Positions 8,962 through 17,068 of a stretch of 64,000 nucleotides of DNA are shown here, piece by piece (within the stretch, counting starts at the first letter, position 1; each line of letters begins with the position of its first letter). The DNA lies in assembly GCA_051747425.1 (NCBI GenBank), contig JBNJGD010000003.1, positions 124,001 through 188,000 on the forward strand, in the 5' to 3' direction. The position numbers and the translations under genes were made by a program. This stretch comes from HTCC5015 sp051747425. Its GTDB lineage: Bacteria > Pseudomonadota > Gammaproteobacteria > HTCC5015. Under the pieces are notes generated by a model. That model was not told where the DNA came from. It saw only the letters and a list, made by a program, of their open reading frames with translations, and ran no database searches.

Positions 8962-9707
8962 GCGAGCCCCTCAGCCCCAAGCAGCGCAACGCGCAAAAGC
9001 TCTACGAACAGCTGAGTGCCGCCATCGAGCGGCATCGCTTCCGCAAGCAAAACCCCGAGCTCGACCGCCAGGTGCGTGAGCTGGCCTATTTTCAGGCCAA
9101 CCGCCTGCTCAAAACCTACGCCGACCTCTACCGCAGCGATTCCTACCGCAAGGCCGTGCTGTTTTTTACCGACGACATGTACGGCCCCAAGGATTACAGT
9201 CAGCGCGACATGGACGCCAAAAAGGTATACCCCCTGATGTCCCGGGTGCTGCCGGCCTCCATGATCGGGACCCTGGCGACGGTCATGGAGTTGAATTCCC
9301 AAACCATGGCGCTGGACGAGGCCATGGTCAAAGAACTCAACCAGCTCGGCGGGACGGATGACATCAACGAAGAGAACTACGCCGAGGCCTTTCGCCGCTG
9401 CGACAACCGCGAGGCCCGGGACCGCCAGCTCAAGCTGGTGATACAGGTGGGGAAGGAGCTGGAGCGCTATGTGCGTATGCCCTATGTCTCAGGTGCCCTG
9501 AAACTGGCGCGCAAGCCGGCCCACCTGCTTGGTCTGGAGGCCCTTCAGGATGTCCTCGAGCGCGGCTACAGCTGCTACAAGGACATGGGCAAGGCTGATG
9601 AATTCCTGTTCCAGATCGAGGACCGGGAAAGCAAGATCATGGACAACATCTTTGCCGGCCGGGAACGCCCCTTTGACATCGAGTTTGTGCCGATAAAAGC
9701 CTCCTGA
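8958..9707 (+). CDS. FFLEELY-motif-type protein of unknown function
   Basis: 249 residues, soluble, predicted all-helical. Residues 69-79 read FFTDDMYGPKD, a variant of the FFLEELY/FFLEDLYG motif that names a family common in marine gammaproteobacteria. No catalytic residues are evident. The start overlaps the phasin stop by four bases (ATGA), so the two proteins are probably made together, and a role at or near PHA granules is a reasonable inference. The C-terminal part (RYVRMPYVSGALKLARKPAHLLGL) is hydrophobic enough to touch a lipid surface but is not a TM helix. The family assignment rests on the motif alone. Confidence 0.65.
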   Translation: MSEPLSPKQRNAQKLYEQLSAAIERHRFRKQNPELDRQVRELAYFQANRLLKTYADLYRSDSYRKAVLFFTDDMYGPKDYSQRDMDAKKVYPLMSRVLPASMIGTLATVMELNSQTMALDEAMVKELNQLGGTDDINEENYAEAFRRCDNREARDRQLKLVIQVGKELERYVRMPYVSGALKLARKPAHLLGLEALQDVLERGYSCYKDMGKADEFLFQIEDRESKIMDNIFAGRERPFDIEFVPIKAS

Positions 9708-9762
9708 ATGCCTCTGGCGGCATTCATTGGTAAAGCCTATCGGCCCTATTGACAGTCATGGG

Positions 9763-9790
9763 TGGACTCTCCCGCCACGCTTCCTATAAT
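9763..9790 (+). promoter_or_regulatory. Putative sigma70 promoter of the peroxiredoxin gene
   Basis: A consensus minus-10 TATAAT (9785-9790) lies 69 bases before the peroxiredoxin start. TGGACT at 9763-9768 gives a minus-35 with a 16-base spacer. The perfect TTGACA at 9749-9754 is about 30 bases from the minus-10, too far to be its partner. Confidence 0.45.
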
Positions 9791-9859
9791 GCAATCACAC
9801 TGAGCGGCTCCAATGGCCGCCACAGAATGTGATTTCAACCGACAAAAGAGGAATGTCTC

Positions 9860-10465
9860 ATGTCAGTACTAGTAGGCCGCCCGGCCCCCGACTTTACTGC
9901 CTCTGCCGTACTCGGCAATGGCGAAATTGTTGACGACTACAACTTTGCGAAAAACACCAAGGGCAAGTACGCCGTACTGGTGTTTTACCCCTTGGACTTC
10001 ACCTTTGTGTGCCCCTCCGAGCTGATCGCTCTGGACAAGCGCACCCAGGAACTGAAGGATCGCGGCGTGGAAGTGTACTCCGTCTCCATCGACTCCCAGT
10101 TCACTCACAACGCCTGGCGCAAGACGCCCATCGACCAGGGCGGCATTGGCGAAGTGGGTTACACCATGATCGCCGATGTGAAGCACGACATTGCCAAGGC
10201 CTATGATGTCGAGCACCCCGAAGCCGGTGTCGCCTTCCGCGCCACCTTCCTGATCGACAAGAACGGCGTCGTTCGCCAGGAAACGATCAACGACCTGCCT
10301 CTCGGCCGCAACATGGACGAGCTGATTCGTCTGGTCGATGCCCTGCAGTTCACCGAGGAGCACGGCGAAGTGTGCCCCGCAGGCTGGAACAAGGGCGACA
10401 AGGGTATGGAAGCATCACCCGAGGGCGTTGCTGCCTACCTGTCGGAAGAAGCCGACAAGCTCTAA
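9860..10465 (+). CDS. Typical 2-Cys peroxiredoxin (Prx1/AhpC group)
   Basis: 201 residues. The peroxidatic cysteine is C51 in FTFVCPSEL; the resolving cysteine is C172 in EVCPAGW. Between them lie the expected D-x-x-F-T-H-x-x-W block and R-A-T-F-L-I-D. The enzyme reduces H2O2 and organic hydroperoxides in the cytoplasm, with electrons from AhpF or thioredoxin; no ahpF is adjacent. AGAGGA precedes ATG 9860; an ATG seven bases earlier is out of frame. It is a single-gene unit with its own promoter-like sequence and a strong terminator. Confidence 0.95.
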   Translation: MSVLVGRPAPDFTASAVLGNGEIVDDYNFAKNTKGKYAVLVFYPLDFTFVCPSELIALDKRTQELKDRGVEVYSVSIDSQFTHNAWRKTPIDQGGIGEVGYTMIADVKHDIAKAYDVEHPEAGVAFRATFLIDKNGVVRQETINDLPLGRNMDELIRLVDALQFTEEHGEVCPAGWNKGDKGMEASPEGVAAYLSEEADKL

Positions 10466-10490
10466 GTCCCCGCGGACAGCAGAGCCAAAA

Positions 10491-10517
10491 AGCCCGCCAC
10501 CCGGCGGGCTTTTTTTT
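10491..10517 (+). terminator. Rho-independent terminator of the peroxiredoxin gene
   Basis: Stem AGCCCGCC (10491-10498), a short loop, GGCGGGCT (10503-10510), then eight T. It begins 25 bases after the stop codon. Confidence 0.93.
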
Positions 10518-10542
10518 GGCTGTCACTCAGGAAAGCGCGTCT

Positions 10543-10614
10543 GGTCATTGCGAACGCAGTGAAGCAATCTGCCTGAATTGACAGGTCGCCGCGTCGCTTC
10601 GCTCCTCGCGAAGA
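10543..10614. repeat. Type B TCATTGCGA inverted repeat (single copy)
   Basis: Starts GGTCATTGCGAACGCAGTGA, continues with AGCAATCTGC and ends in GCTTCGCTCCTCGCGAAGAC. The ends are imperfect inverted copies and the centre is a variable spacer. It forms part of the 308-base gap between the peroxiredoxin and SnoaL-like genes. The rest of that gap contains only the terminator and a GCGACAGC/GCTGTCGC hairpin at 10690-10712 followed by a T tract at about 10722-10728. Confidence 0.8.
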
Positions 10615-10773
10615 CGAAAGGGACAACAGCGGCGCCCCATTGGGTTTTGCTCCACACTGGTGCATCGGGGAGCTGGTTTTATGGAATTCGCGACAGCCGG
10701 GGTCGCTGTCGCGTCGGCTCATTTTTTTGCCGCTTGAATAGCGCTAGTCTCGATTTCAGGAGGTGTCCTGTCG

Positions 10774-11298
10774 ATGACCGTTATTCATTTGCGAAGCCGC
10801 CGTGGCGGCCCCACAGAACCAGGCCCGATTCCCGTGGAGCAACGCCTGGCGACCTACTGCCGAATGATCGAGGCACTGGAGCGGGATGATTTTGACTTCA
10901 TTCGTGGCCTCTACAACTACCGCGTTCACTACTCCAGCCCGCTGTGCGATGTGCGCGGCGTGGATCGAATGGCACTGATGCTTTCCGACCTCTTCGAGCG
11001 CTGCGAGAGCCCCCGCCTGATGATCTGTGACAGTGCGGTCAGCGGTCAGCACGGGTTTATCTACTGGAAGTTTCTGCGCGACGACCGGCGTGCGGACTGT
11101 CCCGCCGTGGTGGGCATGAGCCGCGTCCTGTTCGATGGTTACGGACGGGTGGTGTCGCACCGGGATATCTGGGACGCCAGTCATGTGCCCCGTCGCCCGT
11201 TGGCGGGGTTGCGCGATCGCTTGCGGCGCTGGTTCGGCCGCGACGATCGCCCCCGCCACTACAAGGCCAAGCCCTTTCAGGGCAGTCCGCCGTTTTAG
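10774..11298 (+). CDS. SnoaL-like/NTF2-fold protein
   Basis: 174 residues. Residues about 20-140 have the NTF2/SnoaL pattern: an early helix (TYCRMIEALERDDFDFIRGLY), an H-Y-S-S-P segment, then beta strands ending in DGYGRVVSHRDIWD, where the paired acidic/His residues sit in this superfamily. Members range from isomerases and polyketide cyclases to non-catalytic proteins, so no reaction is assigned. AGGAGGTG (10759-10766) lies seven bases before the ATG. The C-terminus is Arg-rich. Its last four bases overlap the convergent enoyl-CoA hydratase gene. Confidence 0.7.
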   Translation: MTVIHLRSRRGGPTEPGPIPVEQRLATYCRMIEALERDDFDFIRGLYNYRVHYSSPLCDVRGVDRMALMLSDLFERCESPRLMICDSAVSGQHGFIYWKFLRDDRRADCPAVVGMSRVLFDGYGRVVSHRDIWDASHVPRRPLAGLRDRLRRWFGRDDRPRHYKAKPFQGSPPF

Positions 11299-12143
11299 TG
11301 GTCCTGGTCCTTTAGACTGGCCTTTGAGGGCTTGAGGTCCAGCGAATCGAAATCCGCCTGGCGCTTGCCGACAAAGGCGTCGATGCCCTCGGCAAATTCG
11401 CTCTCGCGACTGCCTTGAGCGAAGTAGCGGGCCTCCATGCGCAACTGCTCGGACAGTGTTTGATCAAAGCTGGCGTTCATCAGCTCCTTGCTGCGAGCCA
11501 GGGCGTGGACGGGCAGGCTGATCAGGCGTTTGAGTATTTTGTGCAGTTCGCCCTCGAGTTCGTGATCGCTGACGACAAAATTGACCAGACCGATGTCGAG
11601 CGCCTGTTGCGCGTTCAGGCGGTCGCTCAACAAGACCAGCTCCATGGCCTTGCGCAGACCGACAATGCGGGGCAGGTGCCAGCTGCTGCCGCCATCGGGC
11701 GTGATGCCGATGGTGGGATAGGCGACGGTAAACAGACTCGACTCGGCGGCAATTGCCAGGTCGCAGCCGAGCATGTAACTCAGGCCGATGCCGGCACAGG
11801 CGCCGTGGACCTTGGCGATCATTGGCTTGGGCATGGCCCGCATCTTTTCCACCACGCCGTGGATTTCCCGAAACATGGCCTCGCTGACCACTTCGCCGTT
11901 GTTGTCCTCGCGCTGTTCGATCAGCCCCTTGAAATACTTGAGGTCGCCGCCGGCCATAAAGGCCCGGCCCTCGCCCTCCAGTACTACGGCGCGAACGCTG
12001 TCATCTGCGCTGACTTCATCGAGTGCATCGCAGAGATCGAAGGGCAACTGCGCGTCCAGCCCGTTGAGCGAGTCGGGGCGGTTAAAGCGAATGCGGGCAA
12101 CACGGCCATCGCGCTGCAGGGTCACGGTAGCTTGCTCTGTCAT
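11295..12143 (-). CDS. Enoyl-CoA hydratase/isomerase family protein
   Basis: 282 residues with a crotonase fold: FNRPDSLNGLD near the N-terminus, the oxyanion segment EGRAFMAGGDLKYFKG at about 57-72, and KVHGACAGIGLSYMLGCDLAIAA at about 110-132. The second oxyanion glycine is present, but the catalytic Glu pair of true enoyl-CoA hydratases is not fully evident; TPDGGSSWHLPRIVG carries one acidic residue as in isomerase-like members. It acts on acyl-CoA substrates, plausibly in beta-oxidation or in feeding (R)-3-hydroxyacyl units to PHA, but the exact reaction is uncertain. AGGAGAG precedes ATG 12143. Confidence 0.85.
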   Translation of the reverse strand: MTEQATVTLQRDGRVARIRFNRPDSLNGLDAQLPFDLCDALDEVSADDSVRAVVLEGEGRAFMAGGDLKYFKGLIEQREDNNGEVVSEAMFREIHGVVEKMRAMPKPMIAKVHGACAGIGLSYMLGCDLAIAAESSLFTVAYPTIGITPDGGSSWHLPRIVGLRKAMELVLLSDRLNAQQALDIGLVNFVVSDHELEGELHKILKRLISLPVHALARSKELMNASFDQTLSEQLRMEARYFAQGSRESEFAEGIDAFVGKRQADFDSLDLKPSKASLKDQDH

Positions 12144-12309
12144 GATCTCTCCTGGTTGGAAAACCGAGGATAAACCATGGCGCTCGATTCGTCACAAAAT
12201 GAGTTTGCAATTGACTAGATTGTTTGCTCTAGAAAACTCCTGAAAAATCCGCTTCAAGTGTTAACCCGATTGCGGTTAACCGTTTTTAAACAAACAGAAG
12301 GGATGGAAC

Positions 12310-12876
12310 ATGGCTAAAGTAATGAAAGAAATTGAAGCGTTTATTCAGAAAGGCGAACAACAGCTTGAAAAGCTGACCCAGGACCTGAAGAAGCAGCAGG
12401 AGACCCAGCGTCAGCGTCTGATCAAAGAGATCGACAAGTACAAGGCCCAGCTGCACCAGTACAGCGACAAGGCCGCCGCGTACCCCTCGCAGCTGCGCGA
12501 CCAGGTGAACAAGCGCATCGAGCCGGTTCTCCACTCCCTGAACGAAATGCTGGATGATGTGCGCAAGAGCCTGGACGAAGTACTCGATCAACTCGAGGCC
12601 AGCGTGCCCGCCCTGAAGGACCGCCAGAAGCTGTCCGCCGCCATCGAGCGCGCCAAGGGCGAGCTGGAAAAGCAGGCCGACAAGCTGCGCGCCCAGACCG
12701 GCACCAGCAAGAAGAAGACTTCCAAGAAAAAGCCCGCCACCAAGAAGAAGTCGACGGCCAAGAAGTCAACGGCCAAGAAAAAAGCCGCCAAGAAAACCGC
12801 GGCCAAGAAGAAGACCACCAAGAAAACTGCGGCCAAAAAGACCGCAGCCAAGAAGACGGCCGCGAAAAAGAGCTGA
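12310..12876 (+). CDS. Histone H1-like/AlgP-type protein with Lys-Ala tail
   Basis: 188 residues. Residues 1-125 are a helical coiled-coil region with heptads (KQLH, KELE types). Residues 128-188 are a low-complexity Lys/Ala/Thr tail made of AAKK and TAKK units, as in bacterial H1-like proteins, AlgP and the tail of PhaF. Such tails bind DNA non-specifically; in PhaF the tail links PHA granules to the nucleoid. The coiled coil and the PHA neighbourhood make a granule-nucleoid bridging role possible, but a general nucleoid protein is equally likely. The tail codons are repetitive, so its length may vary between strains. It is monocistronic, with a strong terminator. Confidence 0.8.
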   Translation: MAKVMKEIEAFIQKGEQQLEKLTQDLKKQQETQRQRLIKEIDKYKAQLHQYSDKAAAYPSQLRDQVNKRIEPVLHSLNEMLDDVRKSLDEVLDQLEASVPALKDRQKLSAAIERAKGELEKQADKLRAQTGTSKKKTSKKKPATKKKSTAKKSTAKKKAAKKTAAKKKTTKKTAAKKTAAKKTAAKKS

Positions 12877-12902
12877 TCTGAGCTCAAACGGCTGAAAGCA
12901 AA

Positions 12903-12935
12903 ACGGGGCGCCCATCGGGCGCCCCGTTTTTTTTT
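12903..12935 (+). terminator. Rho-independent terminator of the H1-like gene
   Basis: Perfect 11-bp stem ACGGGGCGCCC (12903-12913), loop ATC, GGGCGCCCCGT (12917-12927), followed by eight more T. Confidence 0.95.
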
Positions 12936-12965
12936 GGCTACAGAGTTGCGGAGAGCACGGGGGGT

Positions 12966-13236
12966 GTCATCGCGAGCCGCGCAGCGGCGTGGCGATCTGT
13001 CGAATGATTGGTACGGATTGCTTCTCTCCGCTCGCAATGACGATTCCTGTCATCGCGAGGAGGCGAAGCCGACGCGGCGACCAGCCAAATCGTTCCCGCA
13101 GATTGCGTTGCTGCGCTCGCAATGACCGGTCTGTAGGAGGCCCGCCCCCGGGCCGACTGGTCGCGGCGGGGTCGCCGCTCCTACGCGTAATGACAGTCCA
13201 AAAAACCTCCGTGCTCTCCGAGGCTCTGTGGCTAAC
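12966..13236. repeat. Composite repeat B-B-C with a right type A arm
   Basis: Two type B elements (12966-13041 and 13049-13126) are followed by one type C element (about 13133-13184: GTAGGAGGCCCGCCCCCGGG at the left, GTCGCCGCTCCTAC at the right). A type A right arm (13205-13236, ending GGCTCTGTGGCTAAC) follows. No left A arm is present; its place is taken by the terminator. The final bases supply the TAG stop of the minus-strand gene that begins at 13783. Confidence 0.8.
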
Positions 13237-13783
13237 TTTGCATGCGACCGAGTTCGTCGAGGGTGGCGATGATCAGGCTGGCGGTGCACTCGTCCAGGGT
13301 CTGGGTGAGGCTGTCGGCGTGGCGCTCGCCGTTGAGCATGCGCCGCAGCACATCGGCAAAGGCCTCGAGTTCTGGGGCGCCGCTTTGGCGCATCTCGGTG
13401 TCCATGCGCGCCAGCACTTGCAGGGCGTTTTCCTCGCCCCGGGCGGCCTCGCTGATAATGCCGGCCAGACCGCCGGGGGCGAGCATGGGGTTGAGGTTCT
13501 GTGAGGGGTCGGGCAGGTAGCTCGGGTCCTCCAGCGCGGCGAGCATGGCGCGGACGATGGCCTCATCCTCCACATCCATCGGCCCCAGCGCGTCAAAATC
13601 CCGCACGCCATCGAGCAGCTGGTAAACGGCTCGGCAGAGATTGCCCCAGCCGTTTTGCTCGGCCACCTTCAAATCCTCGCGCAGCCGCGCGGCCAGGGTC
13701 TCATCGCCACAGGCCTCCACCACCTCGACAATCAGGGAGGCGTGTTCCTGAATCAACTGGTCCTGAATGGTGCTGTTAGTCAT
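13232..13783 (-). CDS. Acidic helical protein of unknown function
   Basis: 183 residues, no signal peptide or TM segment, Leu/Ala/Glu/Asp-rich, predicted all-helical. A proline/asparagine break near 90-105 (PSYLPDPSQNLNPMLAPGG) may separate two helical bundles. I do not recognise a family. It lies directly downstream of valS on the same strand, with a 288-base repeat block between them. Its stop (TAG at 13232-13234) is formed by the type A repeat GTTAGCCACAGAG read on this strand. HolC was considered because it neighbours valS in other genomes, but the sequence does not resemble it. Confidence 0.65.
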   Translation of the reverse strand: MTNSTIQDQLIQEHASLIVEVVEACGDETLAARLREDLKVAEQNGWGNLCRAVYQLLDGVRDFDALGPMDVEDEAIVRAMLAALEDPSYLPDPSQNLNPMLAPGGLAGIISEAARGEENALQVLARMDTEMRQSGAPELEAFADVLRRMLNGERHADSLTQTLDECTASLIIATLDELGRMQS

Positions 13784-13800
13784 GGGTTTGCCTTGTTCGT

Positions 13801-14068
13801 GTTAGCCACAGAGAGCACAGAGTACACAGAGATTCTGTAGTGTCATGCCGGAAAGCCCGCAGGGCTTATCCGGCATCTCCCGGTAGGAGCGGGCCTGCCC
13901 GCGAACGAGGCGTCAGCCCCGGTATGTATTCGCCTGTAGGCAGGCTCCTACGGGGGCGGTCATTGCGAGCGAAGCGAAGCAATCTACGAATTGTTTAGCA
14001 GGTCGCCACGCCGCTTTGCGGCTCGCGATGACAGTACATCTCTGTGCGCTCTGTGTCCTCTGTGGCTG
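13801..14068. repeat. Composite nested repeat A(E-C-B)A
   Basis: One of the two most complete examples. The left A arm GTTAGCCACAGAG (with two further CACAGAG heptads) is at 13801-13832. A type E hairpin follows (about 13843-13877: CCGGAAAGCCC paired with GGGCTTATCCGG). Next comes a type C variant (about 13883-13951: GTAGGAGCGGGCCTGCCCGC to GGCAGGCTCCTAC). A type B element occupies about 13959-14032. The inverted right A arm is at 14039-14068 (TCTGTGCGCTCTGTGTCCTC, then TGTGGCTGA). It fills the gap between the minus-strand gene at 13783 and the valS stop; no gene or promoter was recognised inside it. Confidence 0.85.
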
Positions 14069-14071
14069 ATT

Positions 14072-16912
14072 TTACAACGCCGCGATTTTGTCGCGTTGCT
14101 GTTTGAGTTTGTCGATCTGCTGTTCGATGTCGGCCAGTTTGTCGCGCTCTTTTTGCACCACGGCCTCCGGGGCCTTGTCGACAAAGTTGGCGTTCAAGAG
14201 CTTGCCACCAGTTTGCTGTTGTTGCTTCTCGAGTTTCTGCAGTTCCTTGTCGAGTCGCGCCAGTTCGGCATCCTTGTCGATCAGGCCGGCCAGGGGAATC
14301 AGCAGTTCCATATCGCCCACCAGGGCTGCGGCGGCCTCCGGGGCCTCGCCATCGAGGGCCTCCAGGGACTCGAGGCGGGCGATCTGGCGCAACAGGGCCG
14401 CGTTGTCTGCGGCGCGCTGGCGGTCCGTCTCGCTGCCGCCCTGGTAGAACACGGGCAGGGGCTTGCCGGGGGCGATGTCCATCTCGGCGCGGATGCGGCG
14501 GATGCCGAGAATAAAGTCCTGCACCCAGCCCAACTCGTCGAGCGCGCTCTGGTCGATCAGTGATTCATCGGCCTCGGGGTAGGGCTGCAACATAATGGAA
14601 TCGCCGCTGACGCCGGCCAGGGGAGCCACCTGTTGCCAGATCTCCTCGGTGATAAAGGGCATGGTCGGGTGGGCCAGTCGCAGCAGGGCCTCGAGCACGC
14701 GCACCAGGGTGCGGCGAGTGCCGCGTTTCTGTTCGGCGCTGGCGCTGTCGTCATTGAGTACGGGTTTGGCCAGCTCGATGTACCAGTCGCAGTAGTCGTG
14801 CCAGGTGAATTCGTAAATCTCCCGTGAGGCCAGATCAAAGCGATAGGCCGCGATGTGTCGGCCGACTTCGTCGGCCACCTGCTGCAGGCGCGAGTTGATC
14901 CAGCGATCGGCCAGCGACAATTCAACCGCGGCGCTGTCGTCGGCGCCGGTGTCCTCGCCCCGGGTGTTCATCAGCACGAAGCGGCTGGCGTTCCACAGCT
15001 TGTTGCAGAAGTTGCGGTAGCCCTCCATGCGGCCCAGATCGAATTTGACATCGCGGCCGGTGGAGGCCAGCGAGGCCAGGGTAAAGCGCAGGGCGTCGGT
15101 GCCAAAGGCCGGGATGCCGTCGGGGAAAGATTTGCGGGTAGCCGCTTCGATCTTCTTCGCCATTTGCGGCTGCATCAGACCCTCGGTGCGCTTTTGTACC
15201 AGCGCCTCCAGGTCGATGCCGTCGATCAGGTCCAGCGGGTCGATGACATTGCCCTTGGATTTGGACATCTTGTCGCCGTTCTCGTCGCGCACCAGACCTG
15301 TGATGTAGACATCCTTGAACGGCACTTCGCCATCCATAAAGTGCAGCCCCATCATCATCATGCGGGCCACCCAGAAAAAGATGATGTCAAAGCCGGTGAC
15401 CAGCACGCTGGTGGGGTACCAGGTCTTGAGTGCCTCGGTCTCGTCGGGCCAGCCCAGGGTGCTGAAGGGCCACAGGGCCGAGGAGAACCAGGTATCCAGC
15501 ACATCCTCGTCCTGCTGCAGGTCCACTTCATCACCGAGCTGGTACTCGCGGCGCACTTCGGCCTCGTCGCGGCCGACATAGACATTGCCCTCGGCGTCGT
15601 ACCAGGCGGGAATGCGGTGGCCCCACCACAGCTGGCGGGAGATGCACCAGTCCTGGATGTCGCGCATCCAGGAGAAGAACATGTTCTGGTACTGTTCGGG
15701 GACAAAGCGGATGCGCCCGGATTCCACCGCCTCGATGGCCGGCTTGGCCAGGGGCTCGGCGCGGACGAACCACTGGTCGGTGAGCAGCGGCTCGATCACC
15801 ACGCCGGAGCGGTCGCCGTAGGGCGCCTTGAGGGTGTGGTCCTCCACCTGTTCCAACAGACCGGCGGCGTCGAAGTCGGCGACGATTTTCTTGCGCGCCT
15901 CGAAGCGGTCGAGGCCGGGATAGCCCTCGGGCATGGCGGTGTCGACATCCTCGAGCGCCTGGCCGGTAAAGTTAAAGGCCTGGCCTTGCTCGAGCAGGGC
16001 GGCGTCGACATCGAGGATGTTGATCAGCGGCAGGTCGTGGCGCTTGCCCACCTCGTAGTCGTTGAAGTCGTGGGCCGGGGTGATCTTGACGCAGCCCGAG
16101 CCGAATTCGCTGTCCACATAGTCGTCGGCGACGATGGGGATGCGGCGGTTCACCAGGGGCAGGTCGACAAAGCCGCCCACCAGACTCTGGTAGCGCTCGT
16201 CTTCGGGATGAACGGCCACCGCGGTGTCGCCCAGCATGGTTTCGGGCCGCGTGGTGGCGACCACAATGTAGTCCTTGCCCTCGGCGGTTTTGGCGCCGTC
16301 GGCCAGGGGATAGCGGAAGTGCCAGAACTTGCCCTTTTCCTCCTTGTTCTCCACCTCCAGGTCGGAGATCGCCGTATGCAGTTTGGGGTCCCAGTTGACC
16401 AGTCGCTTGCCGCGGTAGAGCAGCCCCTCCTTGTAAAGGCGAACAAAGGTCTCGCTGACCGCTTTGGACAGGCCCTCGTCCATGGTGAAACGCTCGCGCT
16501 GCCAGTCCGGGCTGGTGCCCATGCGGCGCATCTGGCGGGTGATGGTGCCGCCGGACTGCTCCTTCCACTCCCAGACTTTTTCCAGAAAGGGCTCGCGACC
16601 GAGGTCGTGGCGGGTCTGGCCATCGGCGGCCAGTTGCCGCTCCACCACCATCTGGGTGGCGATGCCGGCGTGGTCGGTGCCCGGCTGCCACAGGGCGTTG
16701 TGGCCCTTCATCCGATAGTAGCGGGTGAGGGCGTCCATGATGGTCTGCTGAAAGGCGTGGCCCATGTGCAGCGTGCCGGTGACATTGGGCGGCGGCAGCA
16801 TGATGCAGTAGGGATCGCCGCCGGCCTGCGGATCGCTGTGGAAATAGCCGCGCTGTTCCCACTGGTCGTACCAGCGCTTTTCAATGGCGTCGGGAGCGTA
16901 AGTCTTGTCCAT
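14072..16912 (-). CDS. valS: Valyl-tRNA synthetase
   Basis: 946 residues. It charges tRNA-Val with valine and edits mischarged Thr. The class I signature HMGH appears as GTLHMGHAFQ (about 47-52); the KMSKS loop appears as DKMSKSKGN (about 545-555). Between them is the large CP1 editing domain with the TTRPET block, and the C-terminal 65 residues form the tRNA-binding coiled coil. The start ATG 16912 follows AAGG; an in-frame ATG 42 bases upstream would add 14 unlike residues and is rejected. In most gammaproteobacteria valS follows pepA and holC; here pepA lies about 12 kb away and holC is not in the window. Confidence 0.97.
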   Translation of the reverse strand: MDKTYAPDAIEKRWYDQWEQRGYFHSDPQAGGDPYCIMLPPPNVTGTLHMGHAFQQTIMDALTRYYRMKGHNALWQPGTDHAGIATQMVVERQLAADGQTRHDLGREPFLEKVWEWKEQSGGTITRQMRRMGTSPDWQRERFTMDEGLSKAVSETFVRLYKEGLLYRGKRLVNWDPKLHTAISDLEVENKEEKGKFWHFRYPLADGAKTAEGKDYIVVATTRPETMLGDTAVAVHPEDERYQSLVGGFVDLPLVNRRIPIVADDYVDSEFGSGCVKITPAHDFNDYEVGKRHDLPLINILDVDAALLEQGQAFNFTGQALEDVDTAMPEGYPGLDRFEARKKIVADFDAAGLLEQVEDHTLKAPYGDRSGVVIEPLLTDQWFVRAEPLAKPAIEAVESGRIRFVPEQYQNMFFSWMRDIQDWCISRQLWWGHRIPAWYDAEGNVYVGRDEAEVRREYQLGDEVDLQQDEDVLDTWFSSALWPFSTLGWPDETEALKTWYPTSVLVTGFDIIFFWVARMMMMGLHFMDGEVPFKDVYITGLVRDENGDKMSKSKGNVIDPLDLIDGIDLEALVQKRTEGLMQPQMAKKIEAATRKSFPDGIPAFGTDALRFTLASLASTGRDVKFDLGRMEGYRNFCNKLWNASRFVLMNTRGEDTGADDSAAVELSLADRWINSRLQQVADEVGRHIAAYRFDLASREIYEFTWHDYCDWYIELAKPVLNDDSASAEQKRGTRRTLVRVLEALLRLAHPTMPFITEEIWQQVAPLAGVSGDSIMLQPYPEADESLIDQSALDELGWVQDFILGIRRIRAEMDIAPGKPLPVFYQGGSETDRQRAADNAALLRQIARLESLEALDGEAPEAAAALVGDMELLIPLAGLIDKDAELARLDKELQKLEKQQQQTGGKLLNANFVDKAPEAVVQKERDKLADIEQQIDKLKQQRDKIAAL

Positions 16913-17068
16913 ACGGGCCTTGTGGTGGTGGCGTGGTGGCAAAAAGGGCGCCAATTATAGCGTTTCGGGGGCCATCTGGCACCCACCCGGCGGCTATTGA
17001 TCCGGCTTCCGCAGGCGCCATGCCACCGGTTATTTCTTTTGTCTGCGGCGATTGGATCCGCACTGGGT

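Noticed and set aside
9749..9754. Perfect TTGACA as minus-35 for the peroxiredoxin gene
   Set aside because: It is about 30 bases from the only good minus-10 (9785); no TATAAT-like hexamer lies at the right distance downstream.
10690..10730. GCGACAGC/GCTGTCGC hairpin plus T tract as a terminator
   Set aside because: The T run begins about ten bases after the stem and no gene ends just upstream, so it does not meet the intrinsic-terminator layout.
12207..12240. TTGACT upstream of the H1-like gene as a sigma70 promoter
   Set aside because: No minus-10 hexamer with acceptable spacing; a sigma54-type GG/GC pair was also looked for and not found.
13801..14068. CACAGAG arrays as a possible CRISPR
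   Set aside because: Heptads are 9-10 bases apart with no unique spacers of 30 bases, occur as inverted pairs, and no cas genes are near. They are dispersed palindromic elements.
14855..16960. 701-codon open frame on the plus strand opposite valS
   Set aside because: It lies wholly antisense to a well-supported synthetase; its His/Gly/Val-rich composition is the expected shadow of a GC-rich gene. No ribosome-binding site or domain.
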